A DNA stretch of 64,000 nt from an uncultured Bacteroidales bacterium (GTDB taxonomy: Bacteria > Bacteroidota > Bacteroidia > Bacteroidales > F082), in NCBI GenBank assembly GCA_947166105.1, contig CAMVCZ010000016.1, positions 1-64,000 on the forward strand. Direction: 5' to 3'. The notes under the pieces were generated by a model, which had not been told where the DNA came from, did not search any database, and worked only from the letters and a program-made list of their open reading frames with translations. Below, in pieces: positions 25,722-37,010 of the stretch. Position 1 is the stretch's first letter. Each line of letters begins with the position of its first letter. A program made the translations under genes and the position numbers.

Positions 25722-25844
25722 TCAAGTATTTTTAGATTTGTTTTTCTTCTCACTAATCCATTTAATCACCTTGAGCAAAACCGCCCACAGCGCAAAGAAC
25801 GCCACTACGCCGACGACCCAAACGACCAGTAATTCGGTAACCAT
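25722..25844 (-). CDS. 40-residue single-pass membrane peptide upstream of lpdA
   Basis: The frame from ATG 25844 reads MVTELLVVWVVGVVAFFALW, then AVLLKVIKWISEKKNKSKNT. It is one hydrophobic helix followed by a lysine-rich end, so it is probably an inner-membrane peptide. The stop (TGA 25724-25722) is two bases before the lpdA ATG, which suggests coupling. Function unknown; it is below usual gene-calling length. Confidence 0.6.
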   Translation of the reverse strand: MVTELLVVWVVGVVAFFALWAVLLKVIKWISEKKNKSKNT

Positions 25845-25944
25845 TTTGCTCAATTTTTAATTAGTTGGAATTTTCAATTTCGGGTGCAAAGGTAAGAAAC
25901 TCTTCCCGATTAGAGAGGCTATTATTAATAAAGGTGAGAAAAAA

Positions 25945-25974
25945 TTGTTGGTTTCAAAAAAAACACTACCTTTG
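25945..25974 (+). promoter_or_regulatory. Promoter of the 25999 gene
   Basis: TTG at 25945-25947, 19 bases, then TACCTTTG at 25967-25974, a full match to the Bacteroidota -7 box. Confidence 0.75.
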
Positions 25975-25998
25975 CGCCATCAATAAAACAGAAAAAAT

Positions 25999-26328
25999 AT
26001 GAATTACGACGCAAATCCAGTACATGTCCTCTACGACAACGAGTCATTGAAGCATCTCGTTCAAGTCATTGTTGAGCACAACGACGCAATATCGGGAACC
26101 ACTTTCGTCAACCTGTGTTACCAAATCAAGCAGCAGGCCATTCGCGACCGTGCCCTTACCGACCTCGAAAACACGGTTTACACCAGCGAGGAACTCGCCC
26201 CCGAAGACCAAGTTCGCGTCAGCAGGATGCTTTGGGAACTCATTTGGGAACACAAGGTCTATCTGCTTTTCGGACGCAGTCCTTTGCTCGGTTTGAGCAA
26301 TGGTGAGGACCGTTTCGTGAAATATTGA
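25999..26328 (+). CDS. Hypothetical conserved-looking 109-residue protein
   Basis: A soluble, mostly helical protein (LKHLVQVIVEHNDAISGTTF, then SRMLWELIWEHKVYLLFG). No domain recognised. It has its own promoter and terminator, so it is monocistronic. The gene sits between lpdA and the ribosomal supercluster. Confidence 0.7.
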   Translation: MNYDANPVHVLYDNESLKHLVQVIVEHNDAISGTTFVNLCYQIKQQAIRDRALTDLENTVYTSEELAPEDQVRVSRMLWELIWEHKVYLLFGRSPLLGLSNGEDRFVKY

Positions 26329-26347
26329 GACCTCTTTTTAGTCATTC

Positions 26348-26392
26348 AAGCGTCTTTTTCGGCAAAACTGAGTCGGGAAAGACGCTTTTTTT
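26348..26392 (+). terminator. Intrinsic terminator
   Basis: AAGCGTCTTT (26348-26357) and AAAGACGCTT (26378-26387) form a 10-bp stem followed by T's, 20 bases past the stop at 26328. Confidence 0.88.
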
Positions 26393-26510
26393 ATGTCGAA
26401 GAAAAGTTTTTTAATCTGTTTAATTTATTGAATAACAATGAGATAAAATCAAACTACAATATTTTTGACGAAAATTTTCAAAAAAGTGCGCGGGGTATTG
26501 AAAAATGTTG

Positions 26511-26518
26511 TACTTTTG
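26511..26518 (+). promoter_or_regulatory. -7 box of the ribosomal supercluster
   Basis: TACTTTTG, a full match to TAnnTTTG, lies about 275 bases before rpsL. No good -33 TTG stands at the expected distance, which is common for strong ribosomal promoters helped by other factors. Confidence 0.6.
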
Positions 26519-26524
26519 CACCCG

Positions 26525-26792
26525 CTGAATTGAATGAGGGCTTGCCCTTGAAAATGATATAGTTAAGGAACCTGATAAGTTAAACGTGATAGGTTTCTAC
26601 ACGGTGTGACACCAAAATCAAGCGTAAAAATCGTCGCAGCGTGGGTTTATAGACTTCTAAGCCGTACATGGCTTATTATGTTTCCCTGACTACATCTTGC
26701 AGAGAGTTGCCCTCGGCCAGTTTGGTAAGAGTTTGTAAATAATTCCTAATCAACGGATTAAATAATCAACAAATTAACCTAACAAATTAAAA
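26525..26792 (+). promoter_or_regulatory. Long leader RNA of rpsL
   Basis: About 270 bases lie between the inferred transcription start and the rpsL ATG with no reading frame of note. It has small stems, for example TAAGCC/GGCTTA at 26658-26675 with a 6-base loop, and a GGG/CCC stem near 26538. Length and structure suggest an autoregulatory ribosomal-protein leader, but no known family was recognised. Confidence 0.45.
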
Positions 26793-27182
26793 ATGCCGAC
26801 TATTCAACAATTAGTGCGCAAAGGGCGCCAGAAATTGATCGACAAGAGCAAGTCGCCTGCATTGGATTCCAGTCCGCAACGTCGCGGTGTGTGCGTGCGT
26901 GTTTACACGACGACCCCCAAGAAGCCTAACTCAGCTATGCGTAAGGTCGCGAGGGTTCGTCTGACCAACCAAAAGGAGGTCAACGCCTACATCCCCGGTG
27001 AGGGCCACAACTTGCAGGAACACAGCATTGTCATGATCAGAGGAGGTCGTGTTAAGGATTTGCCGGGTGTGCGTTATCACATCATTAGAGGTGCTTTGGA
27101 TACCTCTGGTGTTGATGGCCGCCGCCAGCGCAGGTCGAAGTACGGTGCTAAACGACCCAAACAGACAGCCGCAAAGAAATAA
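26793..27182 (+). CDS. rpsL: 30S ribosomal protein S12
   Basis: 129 residues, normal length. The decoding-site loop [11 protein letters not shown] and [13 protein letters not shown] are intact, including the lysines contacted by streptomycin. First gene of the supercluster. Confidence 0.98.
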   Translation: MPTIQQLVRKGRQKLIDKSKSPALDSSPQRRGVCVRVYTTTPKKPNSAMRKVARVRLTNQKEVNAYIPGEGHNLQEHSIVMIRGGRVKDLPGVRYHIIRGALDTSGVDGRRQRRSKYGAKRPKQTAAKK

Positions 27183-27212
27183 CGATTAGTCAAAACAGAA
27201 AGACTTAAAGAC

Positions 27213-27680
27213 ATGAGAAAAGCTAAACCAAAGAAGAGAATTATCCTTCCCGACCCGAAGTACGGTGATGTGCAAGTCACGAAGTTCGTGAACAACATCA
27301 TGCTCAAGGGTAAGAAGAATTTGGCTTATCAGATTTTCTACGAAGCAATGGACATCGTTGAAAGTAAGCTCAACGAAAATCCAGTTGAGGTATGGAAAAA
27401 GGCCTTGGCCAACGTTACTCCTCAAGTGGAAGTAAGAAGCCGTCGTATCGGTGGTGCTACCTTCCAGATTCCTTCAGAAATCCGTCCTGCCCGTAAGCAG
27501 AGCATCGGTATGAAGAACCTGATTGGTTATGCCCGCAAACGTCACGAGAAATCGATGGCTCTGAAGCTCGCTTCGGAAATCATGGCAGCTTACAAGGAAG
27601 AAGGTTCTGCATTCAAGAAGAAAGAAGAAATCCACAGAATGGCAGATGCCAACAAGGCATTCTCGCACTTCAGATTCTAA
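27213..27680 (+). CDS. rpsG: 30S ribosomal protein S7
   Basis: 155 residues with the S7 core ([30 protein letters not shown]). It nucleates assembly of the 16S 3' major domain. 30 bases after rpsL. Confidence 0.98.
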   Translation: MRKAKPKKRIILPDPKYGDVQVTKFVNNIMLKGKKNLAYQIFYEAMDIVESKLNENPVEVWKKALANVTPQVEVRSRRIGGATFQIPSEIRPARKQSIGMKNLIGYARKRHEKSMALKLASEIMAAYKEEGSAFKKKEEIHRMADANKAFSHFRF

Positions 27681-27698
27681 TAGGAGAGATCAGGAATT

Positions 27699-29822
27699 AT
27701 GCAAAACGGACAGGAAAATATGATGAATCCGCTCAACCTCACTCGTAATATCGGCATCATGGCTCACATCGACGCCGGTAAGACGACGACGACGGAGCGT
27801 ATCCTCTATTATACTGGCCGTAGTCATAAGATAGGTGAAGTTCACGATGGCGCCGCCACCATGGACTGGATGGTTCAGGAGCAAGAGCGTGGCATCACCA
27901 TCACTTCTGCTGCAACAACGGTGTTCTGGCACCTTAATAATGAGGCTTACAAGATTAATATCATCGACACCCCCGGCCACGTTGATTTCACCGTTGAGGT
28001 GGAACGCTCGTTGCGCGTTTTGGATGGTGCTATCGCCATCTTCTGCGCCGTCGGTGGGGTGGAGCCTCAGTCGGAAACCGTGTGGCATCAAGCCAACAAA
28101 TACAATGTCCCGCGTATCTGCTACGTCAACAAGATGGACCGTGCAGGCGCCGATTTCTTTAAGGTATTGGACCAAATCCGCGAGAAGCTTCACGCTACTC
28201 CGGTCGCCGTCCAGTTGCCCATCGGTGCCGAAGACGACTTCATCGGAATCGTTGACCTGATTAGGAATAAGGCGTACGCTTGGGAAGAAACCGACAATGG
28301 CTCCGTTTACGACGAAATCGAAATCCCCGAAGACATGAAGGAAATGGTTGCGAAATACCGCACCGACCTCATTGAGGGAGCCGTCGAAGACGACGAGGCA
28401 TTGTTCGAGAAGTACATGGAAGACCCCGACAGCATCACCGCCGAGGAAATCATCGGCCAAATCCGCAAGGCAACGCTTGACCTTCGCATTTGCCCTGTGA
28501 TGTGCGGCTCGTCGTTCAAGAACAAGTGCGTGCAGCCGTTGCTTGACGCCATCGTCAACTACCTGCCCAGCCCCTTGGACATCGACCATGTGAAGGGTAT
28601 CAACCCAAAGACCGAACAAGAGGAAATCCGTAAGGCAGACCCCAAGGAGCCTTTCTGCGCCTTGGCGTTCAAGATTGCCACCGATCCTTTTGTCGGTCGT
28701 CTTTGTTTCTTCCGTGTCTATTCTGGGACTTTGAAGGCTGGTGAGATGGTTCTCAATGTGTCGACCGGCAAGCGCGAGCGCATCGCCAAAATCGTTCAAA
28801 TGCACGCCAACAAGCAGTTGCCTTTGGAAGAGATTTCGGCTGGCGACATCGGTGCCGCCGTCGGGTTCAAACTCATCCGCACGGGCGACACGCTTTGTGT
28901 TGAGAACAAGCCGCTTGTGCTCGAGAACATCAAGTTCCCCGAGCCGGTGGTCAACATTGCCATCGAGCCCAAAGTTACAGCAGATTTGGACAAATTGGAT
29001 CAGTCTTTGGCCAAATTGACCGAGGAAGATCCTACGTTGTTCGTACACACCGACGAAAATTCGGGCCAGACCATATTGGCAGGTATGGGCGAATTGCACC
29101 TTGACATTATTTTGGACCGCCTCAAGAGAGAGTTTGGCGTTGAAGTCAACTCCGGCCGTCCGCAGGTCGCGTACAAGGAAGCCTTTACTCAAACAATTCA
29201 GCATCGTGAAGTCTATAAAAAACAGACCGGTGGCAAGGGAAAGTTTGCCGATATCGAGTTCACTATGGGTCCGGCCGACGACGGCGTGCAGGGACTGCAG
29301 TTTGTCAACGAAGTGAAGGGTGGTGTCCTCACTGCCGAGTACATCCAAGCCACCGAGAGAGGCTTCAAGGGCGCCTTGTCCAACGGCGTGTTGGCAGGCT
29401 TCCCGGTCGAGAACCTCAAGGTTACGCTTACCGACGGTTCGTTCCATCCGGTGGATAGCGACGCACTTTCATTCGAGAGCGCGGCGCACATCGCCTTCAA
29501 GGAAGCAGGCCTCAAAGCTGGTGCCGTGTTGATGGAACCTATCATGAGAGTTGAAATACATTGCCCCGACGAATACATTGGTGACGTCACGGGCGATTTG
29601 AACAAAAAGAGATCAATATTGCGCGAAGTCATTGCCGACATTGGTTTCCAGACGATTAAGGCAGACGTGCCGCTGGCCGAGATGTTCGGTTACATCACCC
29701 AGTTGCGCTCGCTGTCGTCGGGTCGTGCCAACTTCAACATGGAGCTGAGCCACTATGCCCCCGTCCCCGAAGCCATTGCCGAAGTGGTGATCAAGAAGGC
29801 AAAAGGACTATTATTCATTTAA
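27699..29822 (+). CDS. fusA: Elongation factor G
   Basis: 707 residues. The GTPase motifs are all there: G1 [12 protein letters not shown], switch II region [15 protein letters not shown]. Domains II-V follow, with the domain IV loop region and C-terminus of normal length. It drives translocation on the ribosome. Its place between rpsG and rpsJ is the classic str operon position. Confidence 0.97.
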   Translation: MQNGQENMMNPLNLTRNIGIMAHIDAGKTTTTERILYYTGRSHKIGEVHDGAATMDWMVQEQERGITITSAATTVFWHLNNEAYKINIIDTPGHVDFTVEVERSLRVLDGAIAIFCAVGGVEPQSETVWHQANKYNVPRICYVNKMDRAGADFFKVLDQIREKLHATPVAVQLPIGAEDDFIGIVDLIRNKAYAWEETDNGSVYDEIEIPEDMKEMVAKYRTDLIEGAVEDDEALFEKYMEDPDSITAEEIIGQIRKATLDLRICPVMCGSSFKNKCVQPLLDAIVNYLPSPLDIDHVKGINPKTEQEEIRKADPKEPFCALAFKIATDPFVGRLCFFRVYSGTLKAGEMVLNVSTGKRERIAKIVQMHANKQLPLEEISAGDIGAAVGFKLIRTGDTLCVENKPLVLENIKFPEPVVNIAIEPKVTADLDKLDQSLAKLTEEDPTLFVHTDENSGQTILAGMGELHLDIILDRLKREFGVEVNSGRPQVAYKEAFTQTIQHREVYKKQTGGKGKFADIEFTMGPADDGVQGLQFVNEVKGGVLTAEYIQATERGFKGALSNGVLAGFPVENLKVTLTDGSFHPVDSDALSFESAAHIAFKEAGLKAGAVLMEPIMRVEIHCPDEYIGDVTGDLNKKRSILREVIADIGFQTIKADVPLAEMFGYITQLRSLSSGRANFNMELSHYAPVPEAIAEVVIKKAKGLLFI

Positions 29823-29849
29823 GCAAACAATTCAATAAAAATAATTATT

Positions 29850-30155
29850 GTGAGCCAGAGAATTAGAATTAAACTGAAGTCGCACGACCACAACTTGGTT
29901 GACAAGTCAGCCGAGAAGATCGTAAAAACCATCAAAGCGACCGGAGCAGTTGTCAGCGGTCCTATTCCGTTGCCGACTAACAAGAAGATCTACACCGTAT
30001 TGCGCTCAACCTTCGTCCACAAGAAATCGAGAGAGCAGTTCGAGCTTTCGACCTACAAGCGTTTGCTCGACATCTACAACTCGACTTCGCAGACGATTGA
30101 CGCACTGATGAAGCTGGAGCTCCCCAGTGGTGTGGAAGTAGAAATCAAATTGTAA
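29850..30155 (+). CDS. rpsJ: 30S ribosomal protein S10
   Basis: 101 residues, starts with GTG at 29850 ([18 protein letters not shown]). Core motif [20 protein letters not shown] is intact. It opens the S10 gene block. Confidence 0.97.
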   Translation: MSQRIRIKLKSHDHNLVDKSAEKIVKTIKATGAVVSGPIPLPTNKKIYTVLRSTFVHKKSREQFELSTYKRLLDIYNSTSQTIDALMKLELPSGVEVEIKL

Positions 30156-30196
30156 TTAAACCTATCTAGTACAACAAATTAAAAAGCTAAAGTAGC

Positions 30197-30826
30197 ATGT
30201 CAGGATTACTAGGAAAAAAGATTGGTATGACCCACATCTATGACGAGGCCGGAAAGATGGTTCCCGTCACTGTCATCGAGGCAGGCCCTTGTGTGGTCAC
30301 CCAAGTCAGAACGATTGAGAAAGACGGTTACAGCGCTATCCAGTTGGGCTTCGACGAGAAGAAGGTGAAAAACACCTCGAAGGCCGAGCAAGGTCACTTT
30401 GCCAAGGCCGGCACGACCCCCAAGAAACTGGTGCGCGAGTTCTCGCGTTTCGAAGAAGGCCACAGAAAACAATTGGGCGAAACGCTCACCGTCGATGTGT
30501 TCATGGAAGGCGAGTTTGTTGATGTCAGCGGCATCAGCAAAGGTAAAGGCTTCCAAGGCGTAGTGAAGCGCCATCATTTCAATGGCGTAGGTCAAGCAAC
30601 TCACGGTCAACACAACCGTTTGAGAAAACCGGGTTCCATCGGTGCTTGCGCTTATCCTTCGAGAGTGTTCAAGGGATTGCGCATGGCTGGACAGATGGGC
30701 AACCATAAAGTGAAGGTGACGAACCTCATGATTGTGAAGGTCGTTCCCGAGAAGAATTTGTTAGTGGTGAAAGGCGCCGTTCCGGGCCATAATAACGGAT
30801 ATTTAATGATTGAGAGATGGAGTTAA
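30197..30826 (+). CDS. rplC: 50S ribosomal protein L3
   Basis: 209 residues ([17 protein letters not shown]; the long loop [13 protein letters not shown] reaches the peptidyl-transferase centre). Its 3' end overlaps rplD by 10 bases. Confidence 0.98.
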   Translation: MSGLLGKKIGMTHIYDEAGKMVPVTVIEAGPCVVTQVRTIEKDGYSAIQLGFDEKKVKNTSKAEQGHFAKAGTTPKKLVREFSRFEEGHRKQLGETLTVDVFMEGEFVDVSGISKGKGFQGVVKRHHFNGVGQATHGQHNRLRKPGSIGACAYPSRVFKGLRMAGQMGNHKVKVTNLMIVKVVPEKNLLVVKGAVPGHNNGYLMIERWS

Positions 30827-31452
30827 CAGTTTATAACATCAAAGGCGAAGATACTGGCCGCAAGGTTCAACTGAATGACGACATTTACGCCATCGAGCCT
30901 AACGAACATGTCATGTATCTGGCAGTGAGACAATACCTTGCCGACCAACGCCAAGGCACTCACAAGTCGAAGGAACGCAGCGAAATCGCAGGTAGCACCC
31001 GCAAGCTCTTCCGTCAGAAGGGTACGGGCGGTGCGCGCCGTGGCGACATCAATTCACCCCTGCTGAGAGGCGGTGCCCGCGTGTTTGGTCCCAAGCCGCG
31101 CGACTACAGCTTCAAACTGAACAAGAAAGTCAAGGTGCTGGCTCGTAAGTCGGCCCTGTCGAGCAAGATTACTGACGGTGCCATCCGCATTGTCGAGGAC
31201 TTCAACTTCGAAGCCATCAAGACCAAGCAGATGGTGAAGGTGCTGGACTCCTTCAAGGTGAACGGCAACCGCAACCTCTTCGTGTTTGCCGAGCCTCAGA
31301 AGAACGTGGTGCTTTCCGCAAGGAACATCCAACGCACCGAAATCATGCTGGCTCGCAACCTGAACACTTATGATATTCTGAAGGCCAAGAACATCTTCCT
31401 CACCGAGAGTGCCCTCCAGCCTATCGTGGAAGTGTTGAACAGAGAGTTTTAA
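30817..31452 (+). CDS. rplD: 50S ribosomal protein L4
   Basis: 211 residues. The tunnel loop with [16 protein letters not shown] and the globular C-terminal part are present. The start overlaps the rplC stop (ATGGAGTTAA), a sign of coupling. Confidence 0.98.
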   Translation: MELTVYNIKGEDTGRKVQLNDDIYAIEPNEHVMYLAVRQYLADQRQGTHKSKERSEIAGSTRKLFRQKGTGGARRGDINSPLLRGGARVFGPKPRDYSFKLNKKVKVLARKSALSSKITDGAIRIVEDFNFEAIKTKQMVKVLDSFKVNGNRNLFVFAEPQKNVVLSARNIQRTEIMLARNLNTYDILKAKNIFLTESALQPIVEVLNREF

Positions 31453-31471
31453 CCCTTAAATTGCACAAGAG

Positions 31472-31762
31472 ATGATTATCATAAAGAAACCCGTCATTAC
31501 TGAAAAAATGACCGCTATCAGCGAGAAGCTGAACAGGTTCGCATTCATCGTCGACAAGAACAGCAACAAGTACCAAATCAAGGACGCTATCGAAAAGCTC
31601 TACGATGTGAAGGTCGTTGCCGTCAACACGATGAACTACGATGGAAAATTGAAGTCACGCTATACCAAATCCGGTGTTGTTTCCGGCAGAAGGGCTGCTT
31701 TCAAGAAAGCTATCGTGACATTGAGAGAAGGTGATACAATTGACTTTTATAGCAATATCTGA
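31472..31762 (+). CDS. rplW: 50S ribosomal protein L23
   Basis: 96 residues ([20 protein letters not shown]). At the tunnel exit it is the docking point for trigger factor and SRP. Confidence 0.97.
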   Translation: MIIIKKPVITEKMTAISEKLNRFAFIVDKNSNKYQIKDAIEKLYDVKVVAVNTMNYDGKLKSRYTKSGVVSGRRAAFKKAIVTLREGDTIDFYSNI

Positions 31763-31764
31763 TC

Positions 31765-32589
31765 ATGGCATTAAAGAAATATAAACCAACTACACCAGGT
31801 CAGCGCTTCAAAGTTATTAGCGCGTTTGACGAAATCACGACCGACAAACCCGAGAAGTCGTTACTGAGACCCAAGAAGAGCACGGGTGGTCGTAATTCCA
31901 GCGGTGAAATGACCGTCCGCTATCGTGGCGGTGGCCATAAGAGAATGTACAGAATCATTGACTTCAAGCGCGACAAGGATGGTATTCCGGGCGTTGTGAA
32001 GACCATTGAATACGACCCGAACCGTACCGCCCGCATCGCCCTCGTGTTCTACAAGGACGGCGAGAAGCGCTACATCATCGCTCCCGCAGGCTTGCAGGTC
32101 GGTCAGGAAATCCTCTCCGGCAAGGGCATCCAGCCCAACGTGGGCAACACCCTCTACCTGAGCGAGATCCCCTTCGGTACGATTATCCACAACATCGAGC
32201 TTCGCCCTGGCCAAGGTGCCAAGATGGCCCGCAGCGCAGGCAGCTATGCCCAACTGATGAGCCGCGACGGCAAGTACGCCATCCTGCGTATGCCCTCTGG
32301 CGAAACCCGTATGATTCTCCAAGCTTGCAAGGCCACCATCGGCAGCGTCAGCAACGCCGACCACAACCTTGAGAAGTCAGGTAAGGCTGGCCGCAGCCGT
32401 TGGCTCGGTCGTCGTCCCCACAACCGTGGCGTTGTCATGAACCCGGTCGACCACCCGATGGGCGGTGGTGAAGGTCGTGCCTCTGGCGGTCACCCGCGCT
32501 CACGCAAGGGCTTGCCGGCAAAGGGCTACAAGACCCGCTCGCCGAAGGCCGCTTCGAACAAGTACATCATCGACAGAAGAAAGAAGTAA
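31765..32589 (+). CDS. rplB: 50S ribosomal protein L2
   Basis: 274 residues. The C-terminal region with [18 protein letters not shown] includes the conserved histidine needed near the peptidyl-transferase centre. Only 2 bases after rplW. Confidence 0.98.
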   Translation: MALKKYKPTTPGQRFKVISAFDEITTDKPEKSLLRPKKSTGGRNSSGEMTVRYRGGGHKRMYRIIDFKRDKDGIPGVVKTIEYDPNRTARIALVFYKDGEKRYIIAPAGLQVGQEILSGKGIQPNVGNTLYLSEIPFGTIIHNIELRPGQGAKMARSAGSYAQLMSRDGKYAILRMPSGETRMILQACKATIGSVSNADHNLEKSGKAGRSRWLGRRPHNRGVVMNPVDHPMGGGEGRASGGHPRSRKGLPAKGYKTRSPKAASNKYIIDRRKK

Positions 32590-32613
32590 TAATCAGGAAA
32601 ATCGCATAAAACT

Positions 32614-32892
32614 ATGAGCAGATCACTTAAGAAAGGACCGTATATCCACTACAAACTCCAAAAGAGAGTGCTGGAAAACGTCGAAAGCGGCAAGAAGACC
32701 GTTATCAAGACTTGGTCAAGAGCATCGATGATTTCTCCTGATTTCGTCGGACAGACCATCGCCGTCCACAATGGCAACAAGTTCATCCCGGTTTATGTGA
32801 CCGAGAACATGGTGGGCCACAAGTTGGGCGAGTTTGCCCCGACCCGTATCTTCAGAGGTCATGCCGGTAACAAAGATAAAGGTAACAAGTAA
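32614..32892 (+). CDS. rpsS: 30S ribosomal protein S19
   Basis: 92 residues ([38 protein letters not shown]), normal length. Confidence 0.98.
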   Translation: MSRSLKKGPYIHYKLQKRVLENVESGKKTVIKTWSRASMISPDFVGQTIAVHNGNKFIPVYVTENMVGHKLGEFAPTRIFRGHAGNKDKGNK

Positions 32893-32905
32893 TACATAGG
32901 TAACA

Positions 32906-33313
32906 ATGGGAGCAAGAAAACATAAAAGAGCAGAAGCTTTGAAAGAAGCCCGCAAGAATGTCGCTATGGCTCGTTTGAACGACCTGCCGACATCCCCGTT
33001 CAAGATGCGCCTTGTGGCCGACATGATCAGAGGCCAAAAGGTGGAGTTGGCACTGCACTCGTTGCAATACTCGACTAAAGACGCCGCCAAGCCGATTTAC
33101 AAGCTGCTCCGTTCGGCCATCGCCAACTGGGAAGCCAAGAACGAAGGCAAGCGCGTTGAAGACAGCAACCTTTACGTGAAAGAGATTTGGGTCGACGAAG
33201 GCCGTACGCTGAAGCGTATCCAAGCCGCCGATCACGGACGTGCATTCCACATCCGCAAGCGCTCGAACCACGTTACGATCATTGTGGACAGCAGAATTGC
33301 TAACGAAGAATAA
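32906..33313 (+). CDS. rplV: 50S ribosomal protein L22
   Basis: 135 residues. The tunnel hairpin region RIQAADHGRAFHIRKRSNHV is intact. Confidence 0.97.
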   Translation: MGARKHKRAEALKEARKNVAMARLNDLPTSPFKMRLVADMIRGQKVELALHSLQYSTKDAAKPIYKLLRSAIANWEAKNEGKRVEDSNLYVKEIWVDEGRTLKRIQAADHGRAFHIRKRSNHVTIIVDSRIANEE

Positions 33314-33337
33314 TTGGAGAATAAAAAGATTTGAATA

Positions 33338-34072
33338 ATGGGACAAAAAACTAATCCTATAGGTCTTAGACTGGGAGTCATCAAAGGATGGGACTCCAAT
33401 TGGTTTGGCGGAAAAGACTTTTCGGCTAAGCTCGTTGAGGACGATAAGATCCGCAAGTATCTGAACGCCCGTCTCGGCAAAGCCGGCATCTCAAAGATCG
33501 CCATCGAACGTTCCTTGAAGTATGTCACTGTCACCATCTTCACCGCTCGCCCGGGTATGATCATCGGCAAGGGTGGCGAGGAAGTCGACAAGCTGAAGAA
33601 AGAACTGGTGAAGCTCACCGGCAAGGAAATCCAAATCAACATCAACGAGATCAAGAGACCTGAGCTTGACGCTTACATCGTGGCAAGCACTATTGCCAAG
33701 CAGATTGAAGGCCGCGTGTCGTATCGCCGCGCCATCAAGACCGCTTCGTTCGGCACCATGAGAATGGGCGCTGAGGGCATCAAGATCTTGATTTCGGGTC
33801 GTGTCGGAGGTGCCGAAATCGCACGTTCCGAGTCGTACAAGGAAGGCCGTATCCCGCTGCACACGCTGCGCGCCGACATCGACTACTCCTTGGTGGAAGC
33901 CCATACCTCTTACGGCCGCCTCGGCATCAAGGTGTGGATTTGCAAAGGTGAAATTTATGGCAAGCCCGAACTGGTGCCCACCACCGTCAACGCTCCTGCG
34001 AAGAAGCAAGGTGGCGCCCCGCGTCCAGCCGGCCGTGGTCCCCGTCGTGGTGGCGAAGGCAAACGTAAATGA
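33338..34072 (+). CDS. rpsC: 30S ribosomal protein S3
   Basis: 244 residues. KH domain ([18 protein letters not shown]) and C-terminal domain are present. The last 30 residues are a basic, G/P/R-rich extension ([20 protein letters not shown]). Confidence 0.98.
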   Translation: MGQKTNPIGLRLGVIKGWDSNWFGGKDFSAKLVEDDKIRKYLNARLGKAGISKIAIERSLKYVTVTIFTARPGMIIGKGGEEVDKLKKELVKLTGKEIQININEIKRPELDAYIVASTIAKQIEGRVSYRRAIKTASFGTMRMGAEGIKILISGRVGGAEIARSESYKEGRIPLHTLRADIDYSLVEAHTSYGRLGIKVWICKGEIYGKPELVPTTVNAPAKKQGGAPRPAGRGPRRGGEGKRK

Positions 34073-34102
34073 TCGTGTTTAATCTTTAAAAGTTGACTGA
34101 AT

Positions 34103-34522
34103 ATGTTACAACCTAAAAGACAAAAATACAGAAGGCCACAGAAAGGCAAGATGAAAGGTAACGCCCATCGCGCTCATCAACTTGCTTTCGGCTCTTTTGG
34201 AATCAAGACACTTGAAGAGGCTTTGATTACTGCTCGTCAGATTGAGGCCGCCCGTCAGGCCGTCACCCGTTACATGAAGCGTGAAGGCCAAATCTGGATC
34301 CGCATCTTCCCCGACAAACCCATCACCAAGAAGCCTTTGGATGTTCGTATGGGTAAAGGTAAGGGTGATCCTGAATACTTTGTAGCTCGTGTCACTCCGG
34401 GTCACATGCTGTTCGAAGCCGAGGGTGTGCCGTTGGCCGTCGCCAAAGAGGCTCTCCGTCTCGCCGCTCAGAAGCTTCCCGTAACCACGAAGTTTGTTGT
34501 TAGAAGAGATTATGTCGAATAA
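34103..34522 (+). CDS. rplP: 50S ribosomal protein L16
   Basis: 139 residues ([35 protein letters not shown]). The arginine at GKGDP and neighbours is the usual site of L16 modification. Confidence 0.98.
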   Translation: MLQPKRQKYRRPQKGKMKGNAHRAHQLAFGSFGIKTLEEALITARQIEAARQAVTRYMKREGQIWIRIFPDKPITKKPLDVRMGKGKGDPEYFVARVTPGHMLFEAEGVPLAVAKEALRLAAQKLPVTTKFVVRRDYVE

Positions 34523-34540
34523 TTTGGAGGATAATATACA

Positions 34541-34744
34541 ATGAAAAAGCAAGAAGCAATCAGAGAGATGAGCACCGCCGACCTGAACGACCGTTTGGAC
34601 CAGGCCCGCGAGCAGTTGGTGAAGATGAGACTGAACCATGCCGTTTCGCCGCTCGACAATCCCAATCAGATCCGTGAAACTCGCAAGAACATTGCCCGTT
34701 ATCTGACCGAATTGAGAAGACGTGAACTTGAAGGTAATAAATAA
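34541..34744 (+). CDS. rpmC: 50S ribosomal protein L29
   Basis: 67 residues, helical hairpin ([36 protein letters not shown]). Confidence 0.96.
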   Translation: MKKQEAIREMSTADLNDRLDQAREQLVKMRLNHAVSPLDNPNQIRETRKNIARYLTELRRRELEGNK

Positions 34745-34761
34745 TTAAACGACGCAGAAAA

Positions 34762-35016
34762 ATGGAAAGAAACCTTAGAAAAGAAAGAATCGGCGTGGTC
34801 GTCAGCAACAAGATGCAGAAATCCATCGTCGTGGAAATCGAGCGTCGTGAGAAACACCCGATTTACGGCAAGTTTATCAAGAAGACGAACCGTTTTATGG
34901 CTCATGACGAGAAAGAAGAATGCAACATCGGCGATACCGTGCGCATCATGGAAACCCGTCCGCTGAGCAAGAGAAAACATTGGAGATTAGTAGAAATTAT
35001 CGAAAGGGCTAAGTAA
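34762..35016 (+). CDS. rpsQ: 30S ribosomal protein S17
   Basis: 84 residues ([38 protein letters not shown]). Ends one base before the next start. Confidence 0.97.
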   Translation: MERNLRKERIGVVVSNKMQKSIVVEIERREKHPIYGKFIKKTNRFMAHDEKEECNIGDTVRIMETRPLSKRKHWRLVEIIERAK

Positions 35017-35017
35017 A

Positions 35018-35386
35018 ATGATACAACAGGAAACCAGACTCGCAGTAGCTGACAATAGCGGTGCAAAGGAAGTCCTCTGCATCAGAGTGTTGGGCGGAAC
35101 CAAGAAGCGTTACGCCCACACGGGCGACATCATCGTCGTCACCGTGAAAAGCGCCATCCCGAGCGGTAACGTAAAGAAAGGAACCGTCTCGAAGGCAGTC
35201 GTAGTCCGCACCAAGAAGGAAACCCGTCGTGCCGACGGATCCTACATCCGCTTCGATGACAATGCTTGCGTGCTGCTGAACCAAGCCGGTGAACTCATCG
35301 GCACCCGTATCTTCGGGCCAGTGGCCAGAGAGTTGCGTGAAAAGCAGTTCATGAAAATAGTTTCGCTCGCTCCAGAAGTGCTTTAA
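35018..35386 (+). CDS. rplN: 50S ribosomal protein L14
   Basis: 122 residues ([34 protein letters not shown]). Normal length. Confidence 0.98.
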   Translation: MIQQETRLAVADNSGAKEVLCIRVLGGTKKRYAHTGDIIVVTVKSAIPSGNVKKGTVSKAVVVRTKKETRRADGSYIRFDDNACVLLNQAGELIGTRIFGPVARELREKQFMKIVSLAPEVL

Positions 35387-35409
35387 TCAACATTTAAAAA
35401 CTGAAAGAA

Positions 35410-35727
35410 ATGAGCAAATTACATGTTAAGAAAGGCGACCTCGTTTTGGTCCTTTCAGGCAACGACAAAGGCAAGCAAGGTAAGATCCTCAGGGTCGATG
35501 TGAAGAAGAACAGAGCTATCGTCGAAGGCGTTAGAATCATCTCCAAGCACACCCGTCCTAACGCGGAACATCCTCAAGGTGGCATCATCAAACAAGAAGC
35601 CCCTATCCACATCTCCAACCTCATGGTGGTCGACTCGACCGGCAAACCCTCGAGGATTGGGCGTAAGAAAGACGAGAACGGCAAATTGGTCCGTTATTCA
35701 AAGAAATCAGGTGAAATCATTAAGTAA
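35410..35727 (+). CDS. rplX: 50S ribosomal protein L24
   Basis: 105 residues with the KOW motif ([20 protein letters not shown]). Confidence 0.97.
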   Translation: MSKLHVKKGDLVLVLSGNDKGKQGKILRVDVKKNRAIVEGVRIISKHTRPNAEHPQGGIIKQEAPIHISNLMVVDSTGKPSRIGRKKDENGKLVRYSKKSGEIIK

Positions 35728-35729
35728 TC

Positions 35730-36287
35730 ATGAACTATCAACCCAGACTTAGAGGACAATACAAGAGTGAGATCGTGCCTGCATTGATGGAAGAATTCCA
35801 CTACAAGAGCGTGATGCAGGTTCCACGGCTTCTGAAAATCTCACTCAATCAGGGCATCGGCGCAGCTTTGGCCGATAAGAAACTGATCGACTACGGTGTT
35901 GAGGAGATGTCCGCCATCACCGGTCAAAAAGCCGTACCTACCATTTCCAAGCATGACGTCAGTAACTTCAAACTGCGTCGTGGCAACCCGATCGGCGTTC
36001 ACGTGACGCTGCGTGGCGACAAGATGTACGAGTTTCTCGAGCGCCTTGTCTGCGTGGCTCTCCCGCGTGTGCGTGACTTCCGGGGTATCAGCGACAAAGG
36101 CTTCGACGGCCGTGGCAACTATAGCTTCGGCATCACCGAACAAATCATCTTCCCCGAAATCGATATCGAAAAGGTCGTGAAGATGAACGGTATGAACATC
36201 ACCTTCGTCACTTCAGCCAAGACCGACCAAGAGGCATTGGCTTTGTTGAAACATTTTGGTCTTCCCTTTAAAAATCAAAACAAGTAA
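35730..36287 (+). CDS. rplE: 50S ribosomal protein L5
   Basis: 185 residues ([35 protein letters not shown]). Binds 5S rRNA. Two bases after rplX. Confidence 0.98.
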   Translation: MNYQPRLRGQYKSEIVPALMEEFHYKSVMQVPRLLKISLNQGIGAALADKKLIDYGVEEMSAITGQKAVPTISKHDVSNFKLRRGNPIGVHVTLRGDKMYEFLERLVCVALPRVRDFRGISDKGFDGRGNYSFGITEQIIFPEIDIEKVVKMNGMNITFVTSAKTDQEALALLKHFGLPFKNQNK

Positions 36288-36290
36288 ACT

Positions 36291-36560
36291 ATGGCTAAAG
36301 AATCAATGAAAGCGCGTGAGCGCAAGAGAGCAAAGATGGTCGCGAAATATGCTGAGAAGCGTGCAGCCTTGAAGGCTGCCGGCGATTACGAAGGCCTGCA
36401 GAAACTGCCGAAGAACTCGTGCCCCGTCCGCCTGCACAACCGTTGCAAGCTCAGCGGTCGTCCGAAAGGCTATATGCGCCAGTTTGGCATTTCGCGTATT
36501 GATTTCCGTGAGATGGCCCTCAAAGGCCTCATCCCGGGCGTAAAGAAAGCTAGTTGGTAA
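36291..36560 (+). CDS. rpsN: 30S ribosomal protein S14, long zinc-less form
   Basis: 89 residues ([20 protein letters not shown]). It has only the scattered cysteines of [20 protein letters not shown] and no paired CxxC motifs, so it is the long C-minus form that does not bind zinc. Confidence 0.97.
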   Translation: MAKESMKARERKRAKMVAKYAEKRAALKAAGDYEGLQKLPKNSCPVRLHNRCKLSGRPKGYMRQFGISRIDFREMALKGLIPGVKKASW

Positions 36561-36581
36561 ACTTTAAAGATCAGAAGAAAG

Positions 36582-36986
36582 ATGAATACAGACCCTATAG
36601 CAGATTATCTGACTCGCATCCGCAATGCGAATAGTGCCAAGCATAGAATCGTTGAAATCCCCGCTTCGAACATGAAGAAAGCCATCACGAAAATCCTCTT
36701 CGAGAAGGGCTACATCCTCAACTACAAGTTCGAAGAAGGCGAAAAGAAATCGCAGAATGTCATTAAGATCGCTCTTAAGTACCATCCTGTGACCAAGCTG
36801 CCTGCCATCACGACCATCGACCGCGTTTCGCGTCCCGGCCTGAGAAGGTATGCTGACAGTGAGAACCTCCCGAGAGTGATGAATGGCCTTGGTATCGCCA
36901 TCATCTCCACCTCTCAGGGCGTTATGACCGACAAGGAAGCCCGCAAGCTCCACATCGGCGGCGAAGTGATTTGTTATGTCAGTTAA
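36582..36986 (+). CDS. rpsH: 30S ribosomal protein S8
   Basis: 134 residues ([36 protein letters not shown]). In many bacteria S8 also regulates this gene block by binding its mRNA. Confidence 0.98.
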   Translation: MNTDPIADYLTRIRNANSAKHRIVEIPASNMKKAITKILFEKGYILNYKFEEGEKKSQNVIKIALKYHPVTKLPAITTIDRVSRPGLRRYADSENLPRVMNGLGIAIISTSQGVMTDKEARKLHIGGEVICYVS

Positions 36987-37010
36987 ACTAAAGGATAGGA
37001 GATAGAAAAC

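Noticed and set aside
27690-29447. 585-codon minus-strand frame opposite fusA
   Set aside because: Shadow of the EF-G gene; no start signal, no domain, and fusA is intact on the plus strand.
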